The notes under the pieces are model-generated. The model saw nothing but the letters and a program-made list of their open reading frames with translations. It did no database searches and had not been told where the DNA came from. From the NCBI GenBank assembly GCA_023265625.1, contig JAHFST010000007.1, positions 98,739 through 162,738 of the forward strand: a stretch of 64,000 nt of DNA, written 5' to 3'. Both the position numbers and the translations under genes were made by a program. This document shows positions 1-7,360 of the stretch, in pieces. Numbering within the stretch: position 1 is the first letter of the stretch; every line of letters begins with the position of its first letter. The stretch comes from Deltaproteobacteria bacterium (GTDB lineage Bacteria > UBA10199 > JACPAL01 > JAHFST01).

Positions 1-2
1 AC

Positions 3-1010
3 AGCCGGTTAAAGCTACTGCGCATTACCTCATCGGAGTCAGTCGATCGCGCCGCGGTTGCTAGGCCCAGAGAGGCCGATGAAGCGTTTCGGCTTGTCCC
101 TCCCGATTTTAGCCACCTCGGTGAAACGGCTTTTTCTTACGTCGCCCCTCCCCGTCCCGGAGAACCTAAGTCCGTCACCAAAATGAGGGTATACATTGAA
201 TGGATCGAGGGCCATGCCGGACAGATCTTGCGGGAGTGCTTCGTATCCGCCTTAACTAAAGGCGATAGAATGATCGGGGCAGAATCGACAGACCCCTTCG
301 CATCCCCCTTACACATGTTGGCCGCAGGTATTGAGCAAAAACTGGGTAGGAACATCCCCTATTGGGTAGGCGAGCTTTGTATCAACCACGGGTTAACAGC
401 CTGGCAACTCGTGACGGCCTACGATGAAGCGGCTAACGAACGGGACCAGCTCCCTGAATTGGATCAAGATCGCCATTCAACAGGTCCCGAGTGGACCAGA
501 CTTTGGACCTGGGATTTCACCCTGGGTGGCCTGCAGCAAAATATCCATGAAATCTGCGCAAGTGCAATCGCCTTCCAGGCCGAGATAGAATATACGCGAG
601 ACTTGTTGCCTTGGATTATTTCGGGCAAGGCCCATCCGGCCTTGGTTTCCTATATTCGCAGGATGATTAACAAGGATGACTATCGACAACATCCCCGTGA
701 CGCCGGGATACTTTTGGACAACATACGTTTGGCAGTCAACTATCTGGGCCGCCTGATCGAGGTGGAAGAGAGAGACACGGAGACATCACTCTTGCAGCAT
801 TTTGATCGGATCTTCAGTCTCGACTTAAAAGCGCAGGTGAGACCGCACTTGTTAAACACCCTGAGCGCGAGTTCTGCCAAGGAATTTAGAAAGGGTTGGG
901 GATCCGTGCTAGCGCATATACACTCGGACCGCACGATGGATGAACAGGCCGAAATATTTTTAAGAGAATTTATCCGGTTCGCATTGATCCGTAAAAAGTC
1001 TTTCGAATAA
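3..1010 (+). CDS. Hypothetical protein, 5' end outside window
   Basis: I do not recognise this protein. The reading frame is open from base 3 without a stop, so the gene probably begins upstream of the window; the first in-window ATG is at 183 and has no convincing ribosome binding site. The sequence before that ATG reads as ordinary protein. The visible part (about 335 residues) is soluble, with no signal peptide, membrane segment or repeat seen. It is rich in Trp, Asp and Arg and looks helical. A short gap separates it from the metallo-beta-lactamase/PP2C gene on the same strand, so the two may be co-transcribed. No function is proposed. Confidence 0.7.
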   Translation, partial: SRLKLLRITSSESVDRAAVARPREADEAFRLVPPDFSHLGETAFSYVAPPRPGEPKSVTKMRVYIEWIEGHAGQILRECFVSALTKGDRMIGAESTDPFASPLHMLAAGIEQKLGRNIPYWVGELCINHGLTAWQLVTAYDEAANERDQLPELDQDRHSTGPEWTRLWTWDFTLGGLQQNIHEICASAIAFQAEIEYTRDLLPWIISGKAHPALVSYIRRMINKDDYRQHPRDAGILLDNIRLAVNYLGRLIEVEERDTETSLLQHFDRIFSLDLKAQVRPHLLNTLSASSAKEFRKGWGSVLAHIHSDRTMDEQAEIFLREFIRFALIRKKSFE

Positions 1011-1063
1011 GAAAAAAAATAATTCTCTGAGCAACCTTTGAACTCGGGTTGCGATATCACCTC

Positions 1064-2539
1064 ATGGTCCCCGCAACCCTGCCGAGCACGCTCGAGGTTT
1101 TTTCAGTCCTGGGGAAACCCCGTGTGGTCCGGGGGGCGGAGACCTTTCATGGTGCGGCGGAGATAGTGGCCTTGGGCTCGCGGCCCACGATGTGGTTGGA
1201 GTCCCGCTGCTTTTTGCTCAAGGGGGTTCATGGCAGGAACGTCTTAATCAATACGGGGCCCAATCTTTACCCGGGGGAGCGATCCAGTCTCGTTTTCCAA
1301 CTGGGCCATAGATTCGGCATCTCTCCCGATCAAGTTGATCTCGTGGTTTTGAGCGACCTCACCGCACCCCATGCGGGTGGGGTCGGCCTTTTTCCGAATG
1401 CGCGTTACCTGGCCAGTGCGGAAAGCCTTGCGGCCAACTATGACTCGCAGACGGTGCAATTTTTACAAACCTCAGGTCGCCTGACCCTCTTGGAAACGGG
1501 GGCAAGGCATGCCGATGTCCTGTCTCCGGAGATTGAAATCTTGTGGAGCCATGGCGTCACCCCCGGCCAGATCCATCCGATACTCCCCTCGGCCCATGGG
1601 AGTTTGATCGTGGGAGGGTCGCTCTTTCCGGGTTATACACTGGCGCCTGAATTCGGCTATGCGCACGCGGCGGATTTAGACAAGATGGCGGCAGAGCGTC
1701 GGCACTTCTTGTCCCTCGCCCTGGAACGAGGGGCCTGGCTCGCTCATTCGATGGACCCGGTGGTGGAGGGTGTTCGCCCGTGGGGATCGGGACACAATAT
1801 CACCATGCACAAGGCGCTGGATCTTCATTGGCCCCTTCCCCTGTGGCCGATTGAGTCGGGGACGTTCGATACGCCCCATTTCGCAGGGAGTTGGGCCCTA
1901 GGTCAGGGAGATGAAAAAAAGGAACAGCAAGATACGGTCAGGACCCATTTTTGTGGAGGAGATGAGTTCTACCTCTTGGCCGATGGGCACCGGGCCTGGG
2001 GTGCAGAGGTTAGCCATTGGGCCGTCACCCTTTTCCCCGAGCAGTGGCAAGCCGTGAGGCCTGTCGGGCAGGGCAAAATGGTCGATGCTATCCGATTGGC
2101 GGTCAAAGAACTAGATAGGCAAATTATTGATCATTTGGAAAGAGCTGATGGCGCCGATGGGGGGACTACCTTTCTCGGTGTAGTGGCCAGTGAGCAGGGG
2201 GCCTGCCTCGTCCATGTGGGAGACAGTCGTGCCTACCAGGTGAGTCCTCGAGATGGGACGATCCGGCAATTGACCGAAGATCACCGGGTAGATAATTATC
2301 TAACCAGCTCCCTGGGGAATTCCCGTCCCCTGAAACACGTCGACATTCATCCACTCGATGAAATCCCATCAGGGGATTTTCTGGTCCTGGTCTCGGACGG
2401 GTTCGAGGCCATTCCAGAAGTGTGCCTTCGAGATCTTGTGTTACAGACACCCGCGGAGAGCGCCGCTGTCGCGATGATCCAGTCGATGTATGGCTACTCG
2501 CCGGACAATGTCTCGGTGATTGTACTGAGGGAAAAATAA
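1064..2539 (+). CDS. Metallo-beta-lactamase-like domain fused to PP2C-type phosphatase
   Basis: About 491 residues in two domains. The N-terminal 270 or so residues resemble the metallo-beta-lactamase fold: a strand pattern ending in VLINTG and a metal-loop-like segment SDLTAPHAGG near residues 97-106. That loop lacks most of the canonical HxHxDH ligands, so the domain may bind metal poorly or serve another role. The C-terminal part (about 290 to the end) has PP2C hallmarks: ADGH near 306, GGTTFLGVV, VGDSRAY, LVSDGFEA and DNVSVIVL. These predict a metal-dependent Ser/Thr phosphatase. The start is uncertain: ATG 1064 is used here, TTG 1049 is in frame, and neither has a clear Shine-Dalgarno. 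The PP2C call is firm, the MBL call moderate, and the substrate unknown. Confidence 0.75.
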   Translation: MVPATLPSTLEVFSVLGKPRVVRGAETFHGAAEIVALGSRPTMWLESRCFLLKGVHGRNVLINTGPNLYPGERSSLVFQLGHRFGISPDQVDLVVLSDLTAPHAGGVGLFPNARYLASAESLAANYDSQTVQFLQTSGRLTLLETGARHADVLSPEIEILWSHGVTPGQIHPILPSAHGSLIVGGSLFPGYTLAPEFGYAHAADLDKMAAERRHFLSLALERGAWLAHSMDPVVEGVRPWGSGHNITMHKALDLHWPLPLWPIESGTFDTPHFAGSWALGQGDEKKEQQDTVRTHFCGGDEFYLLADGHRAWGAEVSHWAVTLFPEQWQAVRPVGQGKMVDAIRLAVKELDRQIIDHLERADGADGGTTFLGVVASEQGACLVHVGDSRAYQVSPRDGTIRQLTEDHRVDNYLTSSLGNSRPLKHVDIHPLDEIPSGDFLVLVSDGFEAIPEVCLRDLVLQTPAESAAVAMIQSMYGYSPDNVSVIVLREK

Positions 2540-2554
2540 CTTTCTTCATAACGT

Positions 2555-2598
2555 TTGACACCCACCCCATAGTATTATAATATATAAAAAGATAATAC
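2555..2598 (+). promoter_or_regulatory. Promoter and palindromic operator of the RHH-PIN module
   Basis: A -35 TTGACA lies at 2555-2560, with TATAAT at 2576 (15-bp spacing) or TAATAT at 2578 (17-bp). An inverted repeat with arms GTATTAT (2572-2578) and ATAATAC (2592-2598) covers the -10 and the region up to the start codon at 2601. This is where an autorepressing ribbon-helix-helix antitoxin would be expected to bind. There is little room for a leader or ribosome binding site. Confidence 0.6.
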
Positions 2599-2600
2599 CT

Positions 2601-2891
2601 ATGGACCACGTAATGACCCTCAAAATGCCTGGTAATTTGTTGGAACAGTTAGAGGCTCGTTCTCGTTCGGAGGGGTGTTCCAAGGGGGCGTTGTTGCGGG
2701 AAGTGTTGCGTCGTTACCTCGAGGGGGGGATGGACATGCAAAATCAGGTGGCCAGGATTACGGAGACGCTGCGGGAGGGTAAGAACCCTCGGTTGCGGTT
2801 TGATTGGGAGTTGCTCCGTACTCAATGTGAAGCGCCTGCCGGGATGACCTTGGAAGAGGAAATGTGCGCTCATCGACGGAGACGGTTGTGA
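2601..2891 (+). CDS. Ribbon-helix-helix antitoxin-like protein
   Basis: A 96-residue protein whose first 45 residues fit the ribbon-helix-helix DNA-binding fold: a beta strand (VMTLKMP), then helix A (LLEQLEARSRS) and helix B (SKGALLREVLRRYLE). The rest is charged and could wrap the toxin. The next gene encodes a PIN-like protein and overlaps it by four bases (GTGA), typical of a co-translated antitoxin-toxin pair. A palindrome sits on the promoter just upstream, consistent with autoregulation. ATG 2601 follows the promoter very closely; ATG 2613 (MTLKMP) is an alternative start. By family analogy it should neutralise the PIN ribonuclease and repress the operon. Confidence 0.75.
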   Translation: MDHVMTLKMPGNLLEQLEARSRSEGCSKGALLREVLRRYLEGGMDMQNQVARITETLREGKNPRLRFDWELLRTQCEAPAGMTLEEEMCAHRRRRL

Positions 2892-3334
2892 GGAAGGTCT
2901 TTATTGATTCCGATATCTTTGTCTTGGATCTGCGTTATCCCCGTGATGTCCGATATCAGGTGAATCAAAAATTTCTTGGATTGGTCCGCACCGGACGTAT
3001 CAAAGGGGCCACTTCGATTTTTAATCTCCTAGAGGTCTGCGGGATTCTCTCCTTTAACCTCTCGGCCTCAGATTTAGTGGGTCTTTACGCCGATTTTTGT
3101 CGTCGTTACCGGATTAAACTCCTGTTTCCCGCCGATGCCACGGGTCAGTTGCAATACCCGATTGAAACAATCTTTGGTCAGATTCAGAAGAAACAAGGAC
3201 TGGGTGACGCCCAAGTGGGCTATGTTGCGAGCCGATTCCGGGAACATCTCTCTCATTTTGTCTCATGGAATGCCCCCCACTTCGAAGGACGGGTGGACCT
3301 CCCGGCGTTGCGACCTGATGAATTTATGTCGTGA
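2888..3334 (+). CDS. PIN-domain toxin-like protein
   Basis: Roughly 148 residues when started at GTG 2888, which overlaps the antitoxin stop (GTGA) and has GGAG six bases upstream; an ATG at 2864 is possible but overlaps more. The N-terminus (RKVFIDSDIFVLDL) matches the first PIN strand with an acidic residue for Mg2+ binding. A Glu lies in NLLEVCGIL, and a later Asp in GLGDAQVGYVASRF fits the third acidic position. These suggest a VapC-like RNase. The family normally cleaves tRNA or rRNA. The 3' end overlaps the convergent glutamate-synthase-like gene by 11 bases. Confidence 0.7.
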   Translation: MRKVFIDSDIFVLDLRYPRDVRYQVNQKFLGLVRTGRIKGATSIFNLLEVCGILSFNLSASDLVGLYADFCRRYRIKLLFPADATGQLQYPIETIFGQIQKKQGLGDAQVGYVASRFREHLSHFVSWNAPHFEGRVDLPALRPDEFMS

Positions 3335-4850
3335 GAGGGACCGGGACCTTGGTGTAGCCAAACACTTCCTTGAGCGTGCTGAATTTCCCCGGACCTGCGG
3401 AGAGTTCAATGTCTTCCATCGTGAATTGTCCGGGATGGGAATATCCCGCGGCCTGGGTGGCGGCCATGATCTCGTTGCGGAAGGATTCGATGTAGCGGAC
3501 CAGGCGTTTGGACTGGAGTTCTGGGTCCAACCCGCGGATGAGCCATTTGTTGTGGGTGGCGATGCCGGTGGGGCAGTGGTCGGTGTGGCACTTTTGGGCC
3601 TGGATGCAGCCGATCGAGAGCATGGCCTCGCGGGCCACGTGGATGATGTCGCAACCCATGGCCATGGCGACGATGGCCCGGTCCGGGAAACCCAGCTTGC
3701 CGGCGCCGATAAACAGGATCTTGTCCGCCAGTCCCGCCTGCGCAAAAATTTTGTAGATGCGGGCGAAACCCAATTTGAAGGGGAGTGAGACATGGTCGGC
3801 AAAGGTGAGCGGGGCCGCGCCCGTGCCGCCTTCGCCGCCGTCGACCGTGAAAAAATCAATCCCCTTGCCGGTGCGCGCCATTTCTTGGGCGAGTTCCTCG
3901 TAGAAATCGGTCTTGCCAATCGCGGCCTTGATGCCAACGGGCAGTCCCGTGGCCTCGGCGATCTTTTCCACAAAATCGATGAACTCATGCACGGTAGTAA
4001 ATTCCTGATGACGATTGGGACTGATGCAATCGACTCCTTCTTCGACCCCGCGAATGGCGGCGATCTCAGCGGTGACCTTCTTGCCCGGGAGCACACCGCC
4101 CTTGCCCGGTTTGGCGCCCTGGGAAAATTTAATCTCAATGGTGCGGATCTGGGGGACGTCCTGACAAAGCTTTACCAGGCGTTCGATGGAAAAAGTCCCG
4201 TCGGGATTGCGGCAGCCAAATTTTCCAGTCCCGATCTGATACATGATGTCGGCCCCCTGCCGGTGATAGGGAGAGGCCCCGCCCTCGCCGGTGTTGTGAT
4301 AACATTTTGTGGCCAACGCCCCCTTGTTGAGGGCCGTGATGGCCGGGGCGCTGAGCGAGCCAAAACTCATCCCGGAGATATTGACGATGGAGGACGCGCG
4401 ATACGGTTTCCGGCGTTTGTGAAATTCCCCAAAGACCTTGGCGCAGGGGGTTTCCTGTTTTTTGTCATGCTTGGAACCGGTGAATCCGGTCTCACCGTAG
4501 GGGATTGCGGCATTCTTGATGATCGGATATCCCACGCCGTAGATCTGGTCGTCGGTGCCAAAACCAAAGTAGTTATTCTCCCCATCGGCCGAACGCTCGA
4601 TCCACTCCCGCTCCGAACGATTGAACGGGGCCTCTTCGCGATTGCTGGCAATCAGGTACTGGCGGATCTCGGGTCCGATTTTGATGAAGAGGTAACGTAA
4701 ATGTCCGACCAGCGGGAAGTTATGGAGGATCGGGTGTCTTTTCTGCAGCAGGTCGTAGACCAGGAACAGGACAACGATCAGACCGAGGATCACCAGGGTG
4801 TAGTCCGCGGGGGAAAAAGTCTGACATGTTTCAAAAAACCAGGCGAGCAT
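3324..4850 (-). CDS. Membrane-anchored FMN-binding glutamate synthase-like protein
   Basis: A 508-residue protein with one N-terminal membrane segment (TLVILGLIVVLFLVYDLL), followed by the FMN-binding central domain of glutamate synthase. Visible features are a Gly-rich GEGGASPYHRQGAD, the phosphate-binding DGGEGGTGAAP, and a 3Fe-4S cysteine set CIQAQKCHTDHCPTG (C-x5-C-x4-C) near the C-terminus. It lacks the glutaminase domain of GltB, so it is the stand-alone type annotated as an FMN-binding glutamate synthase family protein. Members of this type are often of unproven substrate. A complete gltBD pair also exists in this window at 23.9-29.9 kb, so this protein probably has another role or partner. 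Confidence 0.85.
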   Translation of the reverse strand: MLAWFFETCQTFSPADYTLVILGLIVVLFLVYDLLQKRHPILHNFPLVGHLRYLFIKIGPEIRQYLIASNREEAPFNRSEREWIERSADGENNYFGFGTDDQIYGVGYPIIKNAAIPYGETGFTGSKHDKKQETPCAKVFGEFHKRRKPYRASSIVNISGMSFGSLSAPAITALNKGALATKCYHNTGEGGASPYHRQGADIMYQIGTGKFGCRNPDGTFSIERLVKLCQDVPQIRTIEIKFSQGAKPGKGGVLPGKKVTAEIAAIRGVEEGVDCISPNRHQEFTTVHEFIDFVEKIAEATGLPVGIKAAIGKTDFYEELAQEMARTGKGIDFFTVDGGEGGTGAAPLTFADHVSLPFKLGFARIYKIFAQAGLADKILFIGAGKLGFPDRAIVAMAMGCDIIHVAREAMLSIGCIQAQKCHTDHCPTGIATHNKWLIRGLDPELQSKRLVRYIESFRNEIMAATQAAGYSHPGQFTMEDIELSAGPGKFSTLKEVFGYTKVPVPLTT

Positions 4851-4867
4851 AGGTTTTAGACGGAGTT

Positions 4868-5092
4868 TTATGCCGGTGAATTGGTTGCTGAAACTAGCTC
4901 GGCTTCCAGGGGAGTTTTCTTCGTCAATTGGCTTACTTTCATTACTGAGAAGCCTAAAAGATTACCTTTCTCATCTACCCGTTCCATAACGGCGTCATTG
5001 GCAGTTTCCCGCATAAATCCGGGCTTATTGGAAAATAACACCTCCAAAAAATCCCCTTCGGAATCAAACCAAATTTTTACTTTTTGGGCCAT
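4868..5092 (-). CDS. DUF2283 protein, putative antitoxin
   Basis: A 74-residue protein with the DUF2283 pattern: VKIWFDSEGDFLEVLFS at the N-terminus, then a basic and acidic stretch with MERVDEKGNLLGFSV. DUF2283 proteins are small beta-rich proteins that often follow a toxin-like gene. Here it overlaps the end of the upstream gene (5077-5388) by 16 bases on the same strand, so the two are almost certainly one operon. It is likely the antitoxin or a regulatory partner, but this is inferred from context only. Confidence 0.7.
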   Translation of the reverse strand: MAQKVKIWFDSEGDFLEVLFSNKPGFMRETANDAVMERVDEKGNLLGFSVMKVSQLTKKTPLEAELVSATNSPA

Positions 5093-5388
5093 AGTTGCTC
5101 CCCTTTCTTGGGCTTGTCAGTTAGATAAGCCGTCAGTACAAAGGCATCTTCTTTCTCGTATTTTACCACAACACACAACCACTTGTCGCCGACCTTTGTA
5201 CCCAAATAATAACGGTAATTCAAGGCCGTGTTTTTATCTGTGAGTGATTGTATAACACTCACGGGATGATGAAGCGTCTCTACCAGAGCGGCTTCCATGT
5301 TAGTCATTTCTGGATGTTCAAGGATATGATCCAGTCTCTCATCAGTCAAACGAACGTCATGGCCAAGATAATCTTTTAAAATCTTCAA
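5077..5388 (-). CDS. Putative RelE/PBECR-like RNase toxin
   Basis: A 103-residue protein with the pattern RLDHILEHPEM near residues 18-28, then VSVIQS, YRYYL and WLCVVVKYEKEDAFVLTAYLT. This arrangement resembles small nucleases of the RelE/barnase-like (PBECR) group, which commonly carry R..HI..HPE followed by a strand-rich core. It is first in a two-gene operon with a DUF2283 protein. The toxin role is inferred from the fold-like pattern and the pairing; no catalytic residue assignment is certain. Confidence 0.55.
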   Translation of the reverse strand: MKILKDYLGHDVRLTDERLDHILEHPEMTNMEAALVETLHHPVSVIQSLTDKNTALNYRYYLGTKVGDKWLCVVVKYEKEDAFVLTAYLTDKPKKGEQLWPKK

Positions 5389-5440
5389 TTAGGACTCCGC
5401 TGCGCAGATTACTAGCTCGTTAGCCTATAAAAGCAATAGG

Positions 5441-5557
5441 TTAACAAAGAGGGTGAAACATCTCATTAATGGTCTTGAGCTGGGCGGCGGAAAATTGGCC
5501 GTACCACGCGATGGTCATGAAAATGTTGGAGATGGTGAGGAGTAGGATGGTGGTCAT
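5441..5557 (-). pseudogene. Internally deleted DUF486 (DMT family) gene remnant
   Basis: A 38-codon frame that starts exactly like a DUF486 small membrane protein (MTTILLLTISNIFMTIAWYG) and then jumps to QFSAAQLKTINE. As I recall the family, that second segment belongs to its C-terminal half, about 50-60 residues later. The frame then runs into MFHPLC and a stop. The intact family has about 110 residues with four membrane helices. The join falls at a Tyr-Gly present on both sides, as expected for deletion by short homology. A REP-like 28-bp palindrome lies about 80 bases upstream. It is probably non-functional. Confidence 0.6.
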
Positions 5558-5636
5558 GGAAGAGCCTTTCACTATGGGTGATGAGGAGTCGACCTCGAGC
5601 AGATAACAGAATCCAAAGAATTGAGAGGGGGGTGAA

Positions 5637-5664
5637 GTAGGGGTTCAAAATTTTGAACCCCTAC
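5637..5664. repeat. 28-bp perfect palindrome, copy 1
   Basis: A perfect 28-bp palindrome with ends GTAGGGG and CCCCTAC and an AT-rich centre TTCAAAATTTTGAA. Identical copies occur at 45397-45424 and 46597-46624. It lies immediately downstream of the stop codon of the 27-residue basic gene (minus strand), where it could act as a transcription-stopping hairpin. The GTAG...CTAC ends are shared with the longer elements in this window. Confidence 0.9.
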
Positions 5665-5667
5665 GCC

Positions 5668-5751
5668 TTAACCCCGGTAGCGCAGACTGCGAATGGTCTT
5701 GCCCTGCTTCTTGCGATGCTTCTTCTTTGTGACCTTCTTCTTTTTATACAT
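5668..5751 (-). CDS. Small basic protein, COX24/AURKAIP1-like (27 residues)
   Basis: A 27-codon frame on the minus strand, MYKKKKVTKKKHRKKQGK followed by TIRSLRYRG and TAA. A strong Shine-Dalgarno GAGGAG lies five bases before the ATG. Length, extreme Lys/Arg content and the K-rich/HRKK/KTxRxLRxR order resemble bacterial homologues of the mitoribosomal protein AURKAIP1/COX24 (mS38). Those proteins associate with the small ribosomal subunit. Family assignment is by eye and tentative; that it is a real gene is better supported by the ribosome binding site and sequence bias. It is flanked by two REP-like palindromes. Confidence 0.6.
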   Translation of the reverse strand: MYKKKKVTKKKHRKKQGKTIRSLRYRG

Positions 5752-5765
5752 GATGTCTCCTCATT

Positions 5766-5792
5766 GTGGGCGAACACAAGGTTCGCCCCTAC
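5766..5792. repeat. Single-hairpin REP-like element
   Basis: GTGGGCGAACACAAGG followed by TTCGCCCCTAC, an imperfect palindrome with a GTGG/CTAC boundary. It resembles one half of the two-hairpin elements elsewhere (compare the right hairpin of the element at 59846-59907). It lies just upstream of the ribosome binding site of the 27-residue gene. Confidence 0.7.
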
Positions 5793-5851
5793 GTCATACG
5801 TACGCCCTACGAATACAGAGGAAGGGACGCAGAAATCAATAGAAAACATTT

Positions 5852-6265
5852 TTAATGGGGCAGGTCGGTTTGCACGAGGGGGCTGAGGTTTTTCAAGGGG
5901 CGGAAGAATTGAATACCCAGGATACTACGGTCACCCCCCACATGGGTGACACGCCCGCGTGTTTCGATGTGTTCCGTACCATTATGCAGATGAATTAGCA
6001 GTTCTTTGCTGGAGGAGAGCATCTCCCAGGTGGCATCATAGTCCAAGGTGAGGCAAACACCACCGGTGCTGATATTGATGGGTTTGCCTTCGAGTTCAAT
6101 AGTGGTGTGCGCTGAGGAGGCTAGCAGCGAATCCCCTGACATGATGATCGTCGCCCGAAGTGGGTGAGTCACATCCAAACTGTGGCGTTCATAATTACGT
6201 CGTTCCACGAGGCGATCCCCCCAAGAGATTTCCTCAGACCATTCATACCTTGCTTCGAACGACAT
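5852..6265 (-). CDS. PilZ-domain protein
   Basis: A 137-residue protein with PilZ signatures for cyclic di-GMP binding: an Arg-rich ERRNYERHSLD around residues 21-31 (RxxxR) and NISTGGVCL around 64-72 (the (D/N)xSxxG motif). A beta-barrel pattern continues to the end (GRVTHVGGDRSILGIQF). It is a single-domain PilZ protein of the type that acts as a small adaptor for motility, polysaccharide or adhesion control. It is not obviously in an operon. Binding of c-di-GMP is predicted from the motifs, and the target is unknown. Confidence 0.85.
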   Translation of the reverse strand: MSFEARYEWSEEISWGDRLVERRNYERHSLDVTHPLRATIIMSGDSLLASSAHTTIELEGKPINISTGGVCLTLDYDATWEMLSSSKELLIHLHNGTEHIETRGRVTHVGGDRSILGIQFFRPLKNLSPLVQTDLPH

Positions 6266-6326
6266 CCAGAAAGGTTGCGTACTATTTTACATTTTTTTGA
6301 TTTTTTTAAAAATAAATTTTGCGGCC

Positions 6327-7322
6327 TTACAACCATTTTTCGGTTTGATACCAATATGCCGTCTCCTCGGTCCCGGTCTTTAAAGTGTATTTTGGCTGGA
6401 AACCTAACAGCTGCTTGGCCTTGCTGATGTCGATGGTCCAGTTTTTTTGGCAGAAGTTACGCGCCTGCCCGCGATTGAATAACGCAACGCCCTGCGTCAA
6501 AATGGCATAGCATTCGGCTAAGTAAGAGGCTCCGTACAGGATATTTTTTGGAATCGGGAGCAACAGCAGTTTTTTATGGATGGAGTGCCCAATCCATTGA
6601 GCCGCTTCCTCCCACGTGTAATTTTTGTCTTCACCGACATAAAAGGTTTCTCCCACGGACTTGGGTTGTTCGGCCGCCAGGATGATACCCTGTACCACGT
6701 CCAAGGCATGGGCCATATTGACCATACGTCCCCCTCCGGCTGGCAGTGGAAATACCCCCCACTTGGCGATCTTGAAGAATTGTAAGACGGCGATATCTCG
6801 TGGTCCGTAGATGGCCGGGGGACGGATGATGGTGATCGGTAATCGGTCTTGGTAACGCAGGGCCACAAGTTCGGCATCCCGCTTGCTTTTCCCATAATCG
6901 GTGATCGGGTGGCATGCGTCGGTTTCCTGGGCGGGACCCGGTTCTTGTCGCGGGCCGCGGGCGGCGAGACTCGTCACGACGACGATCCTTTTTAAGGAAG
7001 GATGTTGCAGGCAGGCGTTGAGCACATGGTCTGTGCCGATTGTATTCACCTGATAGTAGGTCTGCGGGCGTCGTGCTGCGATGACCCCGGCCACATGAAA
7101 ACAGTAGTCGGCGTGATGCAGCCCCGCATGGAGTCCCTTGAGGTCTGCCTCCACGTCGCCATAGTGAAACTGCACCGGTTTGCCGATTAACCAACGCAGG
7201 TTGGAATTCTTGCGCAGCAGGACATGGACCTCATGCCCTCGTGCCAGGAGTTGATCGACCAAATGGCTGCCGAGAAATCCGGTGGCGCCTGTGACCAGGG
7301 AGACGGGCGGCTTGACTTCCAT
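6327..7322 (-). CDS. NAD-dependent epimerase/dehydratase (extended SDR)
   Basis: About 331 residues from ATG 7322, which has GGGG a few bases upstream; longer starts lack a binding site. The N-terminal Rossmann motif is TGATGFLGSHL, and the catalytic pair is seen as YGKSKRDAE (YxxxK). The protein resembles the 3-beta-hydroxysteroid dehydrogenase/dihydroflavonol reductase branch of extended SDRs. It is divergent from the alpha/beta hydrolase gene, with only about 38 bp between the two starts, so a compact shared promoter region is likely. The substrate is unknown. A second related SDR (8377-9426) is close by. Confidence 0.85.
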   Translation of the reverse strand: MEVKPPVSLVTGATGFLGSHLVDQLLARGHEVHVLLRKNSNLRWLIGKPVQFHYGDVEADLKGLHAGLHHADYCFHVAGVIAARRPQTYYQVNTIGTDHVLNACLQHPSLKRIVVVTSLAARGPRQEPGPAQETDACHPITDYGKSKRDAELVALRYQDRLPITIIRPPAIYGPRDIAVLQFFKIAKWGVFPLPAGGGRMVNMAHALDVVQGIILAAEQPKSVGETFYVGEDKNYTWEEAAQWIGHSIHKKLLLLPIPKNILYGASYLAECYAILTQGVALFNRGQARNFCQKNWTIDISKAKQLLGFQPKYTLKTGTEETAYWYQTEKWL

Positions 7323-7360
7323 AAGCCCCTGTATGAAGGAGAAGGATCGGGAAAGCAACT

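Noticed and set aside
3792..4700. 302-codon plus-strand frame opposite the glutamate-synthase-like gene
   Set aside because: It lies wholly within a well-supported minus-strand gene and has no recognisable domain or ribosome binding site.
5466..5648. 60-codon minus-strand frame across the 28-bp palindrome
   Set aside because: It runs through repeat DNA and His/Arg-rich out-of-frame translation of the DUF486 remnant; the DUF486 frame at 5441-5557 explains this DNA better.
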